From Rhizoclosmatium globosum (taxonomy: Eukaryota > Chytridiomycota > Chytridiomycetes > Chytridiales > Chytriomycetaceae), in contig MCGO01000301.1 of assembly GCA_002104985.1 (NCBI GenBank), forward strand, positions 1 through 36,952: a DNA stretch of 36,952 nucleotides, given 5' to 3'. Shown piece after piece: positions 1 to 7,599 of the stretch. The notes under the pieces were generated by a model. That model made no database searches. It was not told the origin of the DNA and saw nothing but the letters and a program-made list of their open reading frames with translations. How positions within the stretch are numbered: position 1 is the stretch's first letter; every line of letters starts with the position of its first letter. The translations under genes were made by a program, and so were the position numbers.

Positions 1-404
1 GGAATGGAATGCTCTTCTATTTGGATTTCTTGACTAAGAACCCAGATATTCCACCTCAGCTATCCGACAGCGTTCAACCAGCTCGTCCAATTTCTATCGT
101 GAACGGAAATGCTGAAGTGAATGGCGCACCAGGTGCTGCCGCGGTCGAATTGTCGACGCAACCTGTTGCTGTACCAACTGATGGGGTCTGCCTCAACGGC
201 GCCTATTCCATTTGGAACAAAAATTTCGTCAGCTCGTGCATGGACAGGAATTGTATGCGGGTCATTATCAATTCTTCTTTTGACTTTGTAACGGCTGCAA
301 TATTAGATCTGCAAATTAATACATTTAAATTACATCAATTTGTTCCAAATTTAGACGCTAATGACTGGTCTATGAAAAATTCTTACCGTTCTCCTCACAT
401 CTAA
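1..404 (+). CDS. M14 zinc carboxypeptidase, 3' end only (copy A)
   Basis: This is the last exon of a carboxypeptidase gene that begins outside the window. The frame is open from base 3, and its first residues (NGMLFYLDFLTKNPDIPPQ) match the last exons of the two other carboxypeptidases here, which read IWGGIKFYIDFLVKNPNIPPQ and NGMLFYLDFLIKNSKIPAQ. No catalytic residues are in view. After the shared segment the tail is unlike the other two: a short Ala/Val/Pro linker, a few Cys residues (VCLNG, SSCMDRNC) and then non-descript sequence to a stop at 402-404. The end of the tail could be wrong if an intron is hidden there, because the next gene starts only 32 bp downstream. The family assignment is by paralogy to complete copies in the window. 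Confidence 0.7.
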   Translation, partial: NGMLFYLDFLTKNPDIPPQLSDSVQPARPISIVNGNAEVNGAPGAAAVELSTQPVAVPTDGVCLNGAYSIWNKNFVSSCMDRNCMRVIINSSFDFVTAAILDLQINTFKLHQFVPNLDANDWSMKNSYRSPHI

Positions 405-436
405 AATTGGAAGTTTCAAAAAACATCACCAAAAAC

Positions 437-1861
437 ATGGGAACATTCTCTGAGCTCGCTGACTTTGAATCAGAACCTGATGTAACTGTAAGTTTTCGTT
501 TTGGGTGGTATTACAAAGGACGTCCAAACTAAGTTGATATATTGAAGGATTCCCAATCCGAGTTGTCTCCCACTTCAACTCTCTACTCTCCATTAACCAA
601 CTCACTGCACGGTGTGCGAAAGCTGGTTGTGTGAGTGCACTGTAAAATTATAGGAATTGTAAACTTATTGTTGTTTGATAGATGCGTGGATGGAACCTGG
701 CAACACCCTGGAACAGTATCAGATGTTGAATCTATGGGCGGGGTCAAAGTAACAGCTGCCATGACTCCAAGCAATGTTGTTAAGATTGCTTACCTCGCAC
801 AACAACTCGGAAAGGAATCAAACAGCCCTCAAAAGATTTATTATCATTCAGGAGTTGGTACTGAAGTGGACGATGCTACCGACAGGGCGTTGGAAGGTTT
901 TCCCCACTTATTTTTGGAATTTGAACCTAATCGATTTCTTCTTTCAGGTGCATTTGGAAACATTAAGGAATATGTTGTAGACGCTTATACTTGGCTTGCC
1001 AAGGAATACCAAACAGGCGATGAAATTTACGCGTTTGGGTTCTCTCGTGGTTCAACAGTCGTCCGATCTTTATTCTCCCTCCTCCGTTTTTCTGGACTAC
1101 CAGCAACAGTTCCAAAAGACCAAGACTCACTGAACGCAATCGTTAATCTTCACTATGCGCACTACGAAACGCGACTCGACAGAGCAGGGAAACAAACTCC
1201 ACTTCCTCAAGATCATATCATTCCTACTCTTCAGTTTCTAGGAGTTTTCGATACTGTGACGGCGCTAGAATGTCCAGTTGCTTTCCCTACGCTTAATCTT
1301 GCAAACCGCATTTTGGAAGGTGTCGGAATCATCGAAGAGAACGATTATCACGATATGAACATTGGAATGACTGTCAAAAACGCAGCACATGCAATCTCTA
1401 TTGATGAGAAGCGATCTTACTTCCTCCCCACTTTGTTCGAGGCTATTCCGCAATTACCAGAAGGGCTTACGCGTGAACAAGTCTGGTTTCGGGGCGATCA
1501 TGCTGACATTGGCGGTGGATGGTGGGAGCAAGAGCTTTCCTTGATTCCATTGAAGTGGATGATTGACAAAGCCAGGGAAGCTGGACTTGATGTTCGAGAC
1601 GCAACCGAGTTTGACGCGTCGTTTGTTCCTTTCTTGTTAGGTGCCAGCCAAAAATCCCTCCAATCGCGCAAAAACATCAAAGTCCATGATTACTTTGCTA
1701 GTTTAAAAAGCGAAAGCAACAGTACGATGGGTAAGAAAGTATCAAGAGATGTTTCGGGATACATCAAGGACAGCAACAAGTACTTTCCAAGCAAACTTCA
1801 TGAGTCTGTCACTCGGCTTGGGAATCTACTTCCACCTGCAGAGAACTTGGCCATTGTGTAA
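437..1861 (+). CDS. DUF2235 (Tle1-like) alpha/beta-hydrolase, copy 1, cytosolic type
   Basis: Exons 437-487, 548-630, 682-896 and 948-1861 join in phase; introns are 51-60 bp with GT-AG ends. The product has the DUF2235 pattern: an N-terminal KLVVCVDGTWQ strand, the nucleophile elbow GFSRG, an Asp in GVFDTV and a His in GDHADIGGGWW. Known family members (type VI secretion Tle1 phospholipases and many fungal proteins) use this Ser-Asp-His triad, so a lipase or esterase role is likely, but the substrate cannot be read from sequence. The N-terminus (MGTFSELADF) has no signal peptide, unlike copies 3 and 4. Introns 2 and 3 sit exactly where copy 4 has introns (after the KLVV strand and before the FGNI segment). 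The gene begins 32 bp after the carboxypeptidase stop, and a retrotransposon LTR starts 114 bp after its own stop. Confidence 0.85.
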
Positions 1862-1975
1862 ATGCTATGAATTAGTTTTATTTCGATTTATATATAAAGA
1901 AAGAAGGAGATGCTGAAAACCTTGCAACCAAGTAACTGTCATAAGTTTTAAGGATGTTTGATTCTTTTGGAGCTC

Positions 1976-2177
1976 TGATAGGGAATAGGGTCGGATTGCG
2001 GAAGATAGCGGAAGAAGATTCTTATTGTATTGATATGAAAAAGGAACTGCTTATATAGTCGTAAATAAAGTAAAGAATGTTCTAGAAAAGAAAGATAAAT
2101 TGTGTGTTGTCAATTTGAAATGAGAAGATAAGAGCCGGTAGATTCCGAAGGAGTCGGAAAGAGTCGGAAGGAGAATT
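1976..2177 (-). repeat. 3' LTR of the Ty3/gypsy element
   Basis: Repeats 7120-7321 with a single difference. On the plus strand it starts TGATAGGGAATA and ends AAGGAGAATT; read on the element strand it ends in ...TATCA, the usual CA terminus. On the internal side, 21 further bases separate it from a purine-rich stretch (GAAGGGG on the minus strand, near 2199-2205) that could be the polypurine tract. That would make this LTR longer than its partner. The pol reading frame runs on through this region and stops inside the LTR at 2110. Confidence 0.88.
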
Positions 2178-5100
2178 CGAGAATTCGCGAATGGAGAACC
2201 CCTTCAATTGATCGAACTTGAATGGGCTGCGCATCAAGGGGATGCTTTGCTTGGTCAAAATAGTAGGGGCGAAGTTTCTCAGGGTGGAAAACTGGATGAA
2301 CACCCCAATCGGACGGGATATCGAGGCGACAGGAAGGCGCGGGACCAATGAGTTCGAGGATCTTGTACGGACCGGAGTACTGGTCGGCGAGCTTCTCGGA
2401 GGGACGTTGACGTAAGTTGGGTGGCTTAAAATCCTTTAACGAAACCAATACTAGGTCTCCTACTTGGAATGGCGATTGAAGTCGACGGCGGTTGGCGATG
2501 ACGGCTTGGCGGTCTTGAGCGTCGCGAACGTTGTCCTTGACGACTTGGTACGTGGCACGAAGGTCGCGAAGCGAGAGTGGAGTGTCTACAGTGAGGTCGA
2601 TGTTGATGAGCGAGCGAGGATGGCGACCGTATTCGAGGAAGAATGGAGTGTAACCGGTGGAGGAGTTGACGGTGTCGTTGATGCCGAACTCGACTTTGGC
2701 GAGGTGTTGATCCCAGTCGTCTTGAGCGTAGTTGACGAACTGACGTAAGGAGGAAATGATCCAGTCGTTCTTCTGTTCGGTCTGACCGTCGGTCTGAGGA
2801 TGGGCTGTGGTGGCGATAGTGAGCTTGATCTTGAGCGAGCGACAGAGTTCTTGCCAGAAGGACGACATGAACTTGGAATCTCGGTCGGAGATGAAGTGGA
2901 GAGGGATGCCATGGTGAGCGAAGATGTGGGTCTCGAATAGTTGAGCAACGTCTCCGGCGGTGGCGGTAGTTTTGCAGGGGATGATGCGAGTGCGTTTAGT
3001 GCCGGAGTCTACAACAACCATGATAGCGTCGTGACCTGATTTACTAACAGGAAGTTTAGTTAAGAAATCCATAGAACAAGTATGCCAAGGATGCGGTGGA
3101 ACGTCATGAGGCTGGAGTAAACCATAAGGTAAGCGTCGAGCAATCTTGTATCGCTGACAACTATCACAGGTCTGGACAAATCGTTGGACGTCGTTGTGGA
3201 TCTTGGGCCAATGGAAGTAGCGAGTAAGACGTTCGGAGGTGCGTTCCCAGTTGTTGTGGATAGCGGGACCGTAGGAGTGAGCCTTGGTGATGAGCGAGTT
3301 GCGAAGCGGAGCTGGGACGTAGAGTCGGGGATGGGTCTTGTCAGTGTAGTAGAGGAGGCCATCTTGGAGCTTGTAGCGAGAGAGTTGGGCGATGAGGTAC
3401 TTCGGAGCCTTGGAGCGGTCGTTGTCGAAAGTTTCGGGATCATTCGGATCAATGAGGAACTGAGTGATTTCGAGGAACTGAGGATCGGTCGTGTTCATAT
3501 CCTTGATGTCAGCGAGGATGTCATCAGTGACTTGGAGCTGGGTCGTATTGAGATGGAGGACTTCGGGAAGCTGGAGCGTGGAATGAGTGGCGTTTGGAGC
3601 GAGATTGACTTGAACAGAGGCTTCGAGAGCGAAGCGACGGCGGGAGAGAGCGTCAGCAACAGTATTCCACTCCCCCGGTGTCCACTGGATCTGGAAATCG
3701 TACGAAAGGATGTCGGCGAGCCAACGATGGTGGACAGGGCGGAGCTTGGGCTGGGACAGGATGTGGCGGAGCGACTGGTGGTCGGTGAAAGCGTAGACTT
3801 GATTGGAGCCGTAGATGTAGTTTCGGAAGTGGCGTAGCGATTCAACGAGAGCGAGGATTTCTCCCATATAAGGATGGTACTTGGATTCTTCGGGCTTACA
3901 TTTTCTTGAAAAATAGGCAATCGGCTGGTCGATTTTCTTGTCGTCGGGCTGAGCAATGTAACCGGAGAGGGCGCGTTCGGACCAATCGGTATAGAGATGG
4001 ATGGGCTTGGAAGGATCAAACATAGCAAGCATGTCGGGCTTGGTAAGCGTTTCTTTCACTTTCTTGAATTGAGAACGGGCTAAATCATTCCATTTAGACT
4101 CGAATGGAACTGTCTTGTGGTCGCGGAGGAGATCGGATAACGGAGCTAGGAGCGCGGCGTGGCGGTGAACAAAGCGGTGGACGGTATTGGCAAGTCCGAG
4201 GAAACTGCGGAGCTCGGAGTAGGACGTTGGTTCTTCAAAGTCGGCGATGGTGGACGTACGGGACAGAAGGACGGAGATGGAACCCTTGGAGATGTAGTAG
4301 CCGAGGTAATCGAGCTCTTCTTTCAAGAACGAGCATTTTCGTAATCGTGCATGTAACTTGTTTTCTTTTAGGCGCTGGAGGACAAGGTCAATATGGCGGT
4401 AGTGGTCTTCAAGAGTCTCGGAGAATCTGAGGAGGTCGTCGATATACACGGTGAGGAACAGATCTATGAAGTCTCGGAAAATTGTATTAAGCGTACTTTG
4501 GAAAACAGCAGGAGCGTTGGCGAGGCCAAAGGGGATAACAACCCATTCGAAATGGCCGTACTTGGTGCGGAAAGCGGTCTTGTGGATGTCCGCTTCATGG
4601 ATGCGGAACTGGTGGTAGCCAGAAGCAAGGTCGAGCTTGGAGTAGTAGCGGGCGCGGACGAGGCGATCGAGGGACTCGAGGATACTTGGAAGAGGAGCGC
4701 GGTTCTTGACGGTGAGCTTGTTGAGGGCACGGTAATCGAATACTAATCGCAACTTGTCTTTCTGTTTCACGAAGAAGATAGGAGCGCCGTATGGAAAGAT
4801 GGAGTTGCGGATGCGGCCGTGCTTGAGAAGGTAAGCGATTTCTTCTTGGAGGGTTCTAAGTTCCTCTTCATTCATAGGATAGATCGGACGGTGCGGCGGA
4901 TTCTTGTCGGCGGCAGGATCGGTATCAATGCGCATGTCGGTCGGACGGACTGGAGGTAAGCCTTCGTATGGTGAGAAGACTTCGGGATACTTATCAATAA
5001 TAGCAAGGACTTCGGGAGATAACTTGGAGCGCGCGATGGTATCGGCGTCGTCACTGGAAGCAGTAGTAGGCTTGAAAGAGGCGTCGGCATTGGGATCGTC

Positions 5101-6072
5101 GATGGGCTTGGCGATAACGAGACCAAGGAAGTCTTCGGCAGTGAGTTTCTTGAGCAGAGAACAGAACTGGCTAACAGAAAGCAATTCAGGAATCGGACGT
5201 GGAAGCGTGCAGGACCATTGGTGAGGGCCAATAGTAATCGTATTGGTAGGCCAGTCAATATCAGGATTGTAGTCATTTAACCAATCTTTGCCTAGGATGA
5301 TGTCGTAAGCAAGATCTGGAACGGCGGTAAAGGATCTCGAATCGTGGAAGTTGGTGCCGTGGATCTGGAGGTCGATAGGGACGGTACGTTGTCCTTGAAC
5401 GATGGACTTGTCAGCTAACTTGATTTTACAGTCTTGGGACGCAAGAGGAAGGTCTTTCAGGAACGGAAGGTTGGCACGGATAAAGCTGGGAAAGGCGCCG
5501 GAATCGATAAGGACAGAGACTGGAGAGCCGTTGGCGGTGGGTTGGCAAATAAGAAGGCCGGGCTTGTTGGTAAAGCGATTGGAATGGTGGGCCTTGACGG
5601 AATAGAGAGGTTCGTGGGTTTCATTCAATTCATCCATAATTTGAGACAGAAAAGCAGGGTCAGGTGGCGTCAAAGAGTCGGGCAGTTCGTCGAAAAGGAG
5701 CGGCAAAAAGCGATTAGTGCTGGGCGGCGGAGCTGTTTTCAACGGTGGGCTCGTCGTCGGATTGGACTTGAGTGGTGGCGTTGAGACGGGCACGTGGCTT
5801 GGACTGCGAACGGGAGCGGCTGGAGTTGGCGTTGGAGGAGCGATCGGAACGTCGTTCAAGATTATTGGTACGTTGTTGAAGGTCACCTTGTTTCTGACAT
5901 TCTTGCAGTTTCTGACAGTGGTCGGTGTCGTGGTGTTTGGACTGGCAATAGGTACACCAACCTTTGGAGCGGTAGAGGGCCTTTTCTTCGGGACTGAGGC
6001 GACGAAATCGAGATGGAGGACGCTGGAACTGTTGGGTGTTGGTGAGGTCCATTGGGTCATCGGCGGAAGCAT
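2110..6072 (-). CDS. pol: Ty3/gypsy Pol polyprotein (protease, RT, RNase H, integrase)
   Basis: A 1320-residue open frame, overlapping gag by 359 nt in the +1 frame, so it is probably made by frameshifting as a Gag-Pol fusion; the ATG at 6072 is not necessarily used. Counting from that Met: aspartic protease with DSGA near 190; reverse transcriptase with KLDLASGYHQ near 479 and YIDD near 543; RNase H with Asp near 696, Glu near 738, Asp near 764 and ADALSRR near 806; integrase zinc-binding His/His/Cys/Cys near 932-972; catalytic Asp 1002, Asp 1063 (SDRDSKF) and Glu 1099 (DGQTEQ); and a GPY-type module with HPVFHPEKLRPY near 1250. All key residues are present. After this, SIEGVLHSRI resembles only the first strand of a chromodomain, and the frame then runs into the LTR. 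Confidence 0.93.
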   Translation of the reverse strand: MLPPMTQWTSPTPNSSSVLHLDFVASVPKKRPSTAPKVGVPIASPNTTTPTTVRNCKNVRNKVTFNNVPIILNDVPIAPPTPTPAAPVRSPSHVPVSTPPLKSNPTTSPPLKTAPPPSTNRFLPLLFDELPDSLTPPDPAFLSQIMDELNETHEPLYSVKAHHSNRFTNKPGLLICQPTANGSPVSVLIDSGAFPSFIRANLPFLKDLPLASQDCKIKLADKSIVQGQRTVPIDLQIHGTNFHDSRSFTAVPDLAYDIILGKDWLNDYNPDIDWPTNTITIGPHQWSCTLPRPIPELLSVSQFCSLLKKLTAEDFLGLVIAKPIDDPNADASFKPTTASSDDADTIARSKLSPEVLAIIDKYPEVFSPYEGLPPVRPTDMRIDTDPAADKNPPHRPIYPMNEEELRTLQEEIAYLLKHGRIRNSIFPYGAPIFFVKQKDKLRLVFDYRALNKLTVKNRAPLPSILESLDRLVRARYYSKLDLASGYHQFRIHEADIHKTAFRTKYGHFEWVVIPFGLANAPAVFQSTLNTIFRDFIDLFLTVYIDDLLRFSETLEDHYRHIDLVLQRLKENKLHARLRKCSFLKEELDYLGYYISKGSISVLLSRTSTIADFEEPTSYSELRSFLGLANTVHRFVHRHAALLAPLSDLLRDHKTVPFESKWNDLARSQFKKVKETLTKPDMLAMFDPSKPIHLYTDWSERALSGYIAQPDDKKIDQPIAYFSRKCKPEESKYHPYMGEILALVESLRHFRNYIYGSNQVYAFTDHQSLRHILSQPKLRPVHHRWLADILSYDFQIQWTPGEWNTVADALSRRRFALEASVQVNLAPNATHSTLQLPEVLHLNTTQLQVTDDILADIKDMNTTDPQFLEITQFLIDPNDPETFDNDRSKAPKYLIAQLSRYKLQDGLLYYTDKTHPRLYVPAPLRNSLITKAHSYGPAIHNNWERTSERLTRYFHWPKIHNDVQRFVQTCDSCQRYKIARRLPYGLLQPHDVPPHPWHTCSMDFLTKLPVSKSGHDAIMVVVDSGTKRTRIIPCKTTATAGDVAQLFETHIFAHHGIPLHFISDRDSKFMSSFWQELCRSLKIKLTIATTAHPQTDGQTEQKNDWIISSLRQFVNYAQDDWDQHLAKVEFGINDTVNSSTGYTPFFLEYGRHPRSLINIDLTVDTPLSLRDLRATYQVVKDNVRDAQDRQAVIANRRRLQSPFQVGDLVLVSLKDFKPPNLRQRPSEKLADQYSGPYKILELIGPAPSCRLDIPSDWGVHPVFHPEKLRPYYFDQAKHPLDAQPIQVRSIEGVLHSRILEFSFRLFPTPSESTGSYLLISN

Positions 6073-7066
6073 TGGGAAACGAGGACTGGAACGACGGCAT
6101 GGTGGAGCGGCGAGGAAAGTTTCCGTATTGACGAGGGGACTTCTGGTGAGCGTTGTTGTTACTGTTGTTGTTGGTTCGTTTACCGTGGCGGAACATTAGG
6201 TCGTCAAGCTTTTCAGCTTCTTGTTGGAGTCGATCGAGGTTGTCGGTGATACGGAACAGTTCGGGCATGGTACGGAGATGGAGCTTCAAGCCTTGGAGAT
6301 ACTTGACACAAAGGTGCTTGACGTCGTAGGTAACACCAGCAGCAGCAATGGCGGAGATGAGTTCGTTGAACTGGGCGGAGTAGAGCGTAGCGGATTTAGA
6401 TTGATTGAGGTTTTCCATGGCCTCAATGGCTTGAGTGAGGGTGAGCTGGGAACCGAAGGTTGTCTGGATCCAAGAGCAGTAGCGTTCCCAAGTCATAGTA
6501 ATCCTTTCTGTTTCAGGTAGACGTCGCCAGGAAATACGAGCATGTTCAGTGAGTCCAGAAGCAGTAAATTGGACGTAAGTTGGCTGTCCAATATGAGTAA
6601 CAGTGGAAACTGACGGAGCAAAATTGTAGAGACGGCAGATCTCAAGAGAGCGGTCAAGATAATCGTCGAGGTAGTTCTGGAGCTCGTGGGCTGGCTTGTT
6701 CTTGATGTTACCGTTAAAGATGAGTGGTTTAACTGAGGGCATCTTGAAATCGGGAAGACTTCTAACAGCATTAACAGATTGAGGAACATTCAACGGAGCT
6801 GGTTGTGGCTGGAAAGGAGGTTGGGCTGGTTGGACAGGAACAGAGTAAACTGGAGTAGCAGCAGTGGAACGACGGAGGGCCTCAAGTTCTTGCATGAGGA
6901 AGCGGTTGGTTTCACGGAGTTCGTGGTAGGCCTGGAGTAGGTCGTTCAGTTGTGGAGCAGTTGTTGGTGGCACAGCAGACGGGACAGCGTCGATGGAATG
7001 GGCTGTAGCTTGAGGAGTAACATGTGGGGACATCTCAGTGTCGTAGTCAGAAGAAGCAGAGGACAT
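5714..7066 (-). CDS. gag: Ty3/gypsy Gag polyprotein
   Basis: A 450-residue product beginning 35 nt after the primer-binding site. It has a Pro/Gln-rich N-terminal region with a short coiled-coil-like stretch (QAYHELRETNRFLMQELEAL), a retrotransposon-gag capsid region in the middle (WERYCSWIQTTFG, then KSATLYSAQFNELISA), a basic Asn-rich linker and one CCHC zinc knuckle (CTYCQSKHHDTDHC) near residue 375. It ends in an Arg/Ser-rich tail. The zinc knuckle and capsid-like region assign it to Gag; it would form the particle and package the element RNA. The stop at 5714-5716 lies inside the pol frame. Confidence 0.88.
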   Translation of the reverse strand: MSSASSDYDTEMSPHVTPQATAHSIDAVPSAVPPTTAPQLNDLLQAYHELRETNRFLMQELEALRRSTAATPVYSVPVQPAQPPFQPQPAPLNVPQSVNAVRSLPDFKMPSVKPLIFNGNIKNKPAHELQNYLDDYLDRSLEICRLYNFAPSVSTVTHIGQPTYVQFTASGLTEHARISWRRLPETERITMTWERYCSWIQTTFGSQLTLTQAIEAMENLNQSKSATLYSAQFNELISAIAAAGVTYDVKHLCVKYLQGLKLHLRTMPELFRITDNLDRLQQEAEKLDDLMFRHGKRTNNNSNNNAHQKSPRQYGNFPRRSTMPSFQSSFPNASADDPMDLTNTQQFQRPPSRFRRLSPEEKALYRSKGWCTYCQSKHHDTDHCQKLQECQKQGDLQQRTNNLERRSDRSSNANSSRSRSQSKPRARLNATTQVQSDDEPTVENSSAAQH

Positions 7067-7100
7067 TACGGATCGTGGGAGGTAGTCTTGTAATAAGGGA

Positions 7101-7117
7101 AACCTCCGGTGCTACCA
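7101..7117 (-). other. Retrotransposon primer-binding site, probably initiator tRNA-Met
   Basis: On the element strand the sequence TGGTAGCACCGGAGGTT begins two bases after the 5' LTR. TGG is the complement of a CCA tail. The rest would pair with a tRNA whose acceptor starts AGCACCG, which resembles the A1:U72 acceptor of fungal initiator tRNA-Met (yeast AGCGCCG). Ty3-type elements commonly prime from initiator Met. The tRNA gene itself is not in the window, so the identity is inferred. Confidence 0.7.
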
Positions 7118-7119
7118 AA

Positions 7120-7321
7120 TGATAGGGAATAAGGTCGGATTGCGGAAGATAGCGGAAGAAGATTCTTATTGTATTGATATGAAAAAGGAACTGCTTATAT
7201 AGTCGTAAATAAAGTAAAGAATGTTCTAGAAAAGAAAGATAAATTGTGTGTTGTCAATTTGAAATGAGAAGATAAGAGCCGGTAGATTCCGAAGGAGTCG
7301 GAAAGAGTCGGAAGGAGAATT
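7120..7321 (-). repeat. 5' LTR of the Ty3/gypsy element
   Basis: Direct repeat of 1976-2177 with one substitution. Being 5' on the element strand, it should carry the promoter. Its outer end abuts GGAGCATATTCC, and the mature tRNA-Gln starts 28 bp further on. Compared with the region next to the 3' LTR it lacks about 21 bp lying between two TTCTCC motifs. Confidence 0.88.
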
Positions 7322-7349
7322 GGAGCATATTCCGTTACAAGCTCTCGAA

Positions 7350-7422
7350 GGTTGTATAGTGTAGTGGTTTAGCACCCAGGTTTCTGATACCTGTAACCCC
7401 GGTTCGAGTCCGGGTACGACCT
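7350..7422 (+). tRNA. tRNA-Gln (CTG anticodon)
   Basis: A complete 73-nt cloverleaf without an intron. The acceptor GGTTGTA pairs with TACGACC (one G-T pair). The D stem is GTGT/GCAC. The anticodon stem is CAGGT/ACCTG with loop TTCTGAT, giving CTG at positions 34-36. The T arm is CCCGG-TTCGAGT-CCGGG, and the discriminator base is T, as in fungal tRNA-Gln. Internal promoter boxes are visible: A box TAGTGTAGTGG and B box GGTTCGAGTCC. A run of four T at 7425-7428 is the likely Pol III terminator. The retrotransposon ends 28 bp upstream. Confidence 0.95.
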
Positions 7423-7599
7423 CGTTTTGAGGATTCATGTTGTTGGAGAGATGCCACGTGCTAGGTAATTGTGGTGAAGAGAGTTGGATGCCGACCATTG
7501 TGCTTCAGACGAGGACCATATCCTTGTCGTCTTTCTTAAACACAGGAAAGAATATTTGATTCAGAGTTAATATTTGCGGACTAAACAAGAATCCCAAAA

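Larger units (their letters stand above)
1976..7321 (-). mobile_element. Complete Ty3/gypsy LTR retrotransposon
   Basis: A full element on the minus strand: 5' LTR (7120-7321), primer-binding site, gag, pol and 3' LTR (1976-2177). The two LTRs differ at one base in about 202 (G at 1988, A at 7132), and gag and pol are open throughout, so the insertion is recent and may still be active. The domain order (protease, reverse transcriptase, RNase H, integrase) is that of Ty3/gypsy. It lies between DUF2235 copies 1 and 2 and ends 28 bp before a tRNA-Gln gene. A target duplication is not clean: TTGGAGC occurs at both flanks (1967-1973 and 7320-7326) but is offset by two bases from the TG of the left LTR. 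Confidence 0.93.

Noticed and set aside
1967..1975. A clean 5-bp target duplication for the Ty3 element
   Set aside because: TTGGAGC is present at both flanks but does not directly abut the TG end of the left LTR, so I only mention it as possible.
3184..3837. A 217-codon plus-strand frame inside the retrotransposon
   Set aside because: It is the antisense shadow of pol, which has all catalytic motifs on the minus strand.
7226..7498. A 90-codon minus-strand frame spanning the LTR and tRNA
   Set aside because: It is antisense to a perfect tRNA-Gln cloverleaf and to LTR sequence; there is no protein-like composition of its own.
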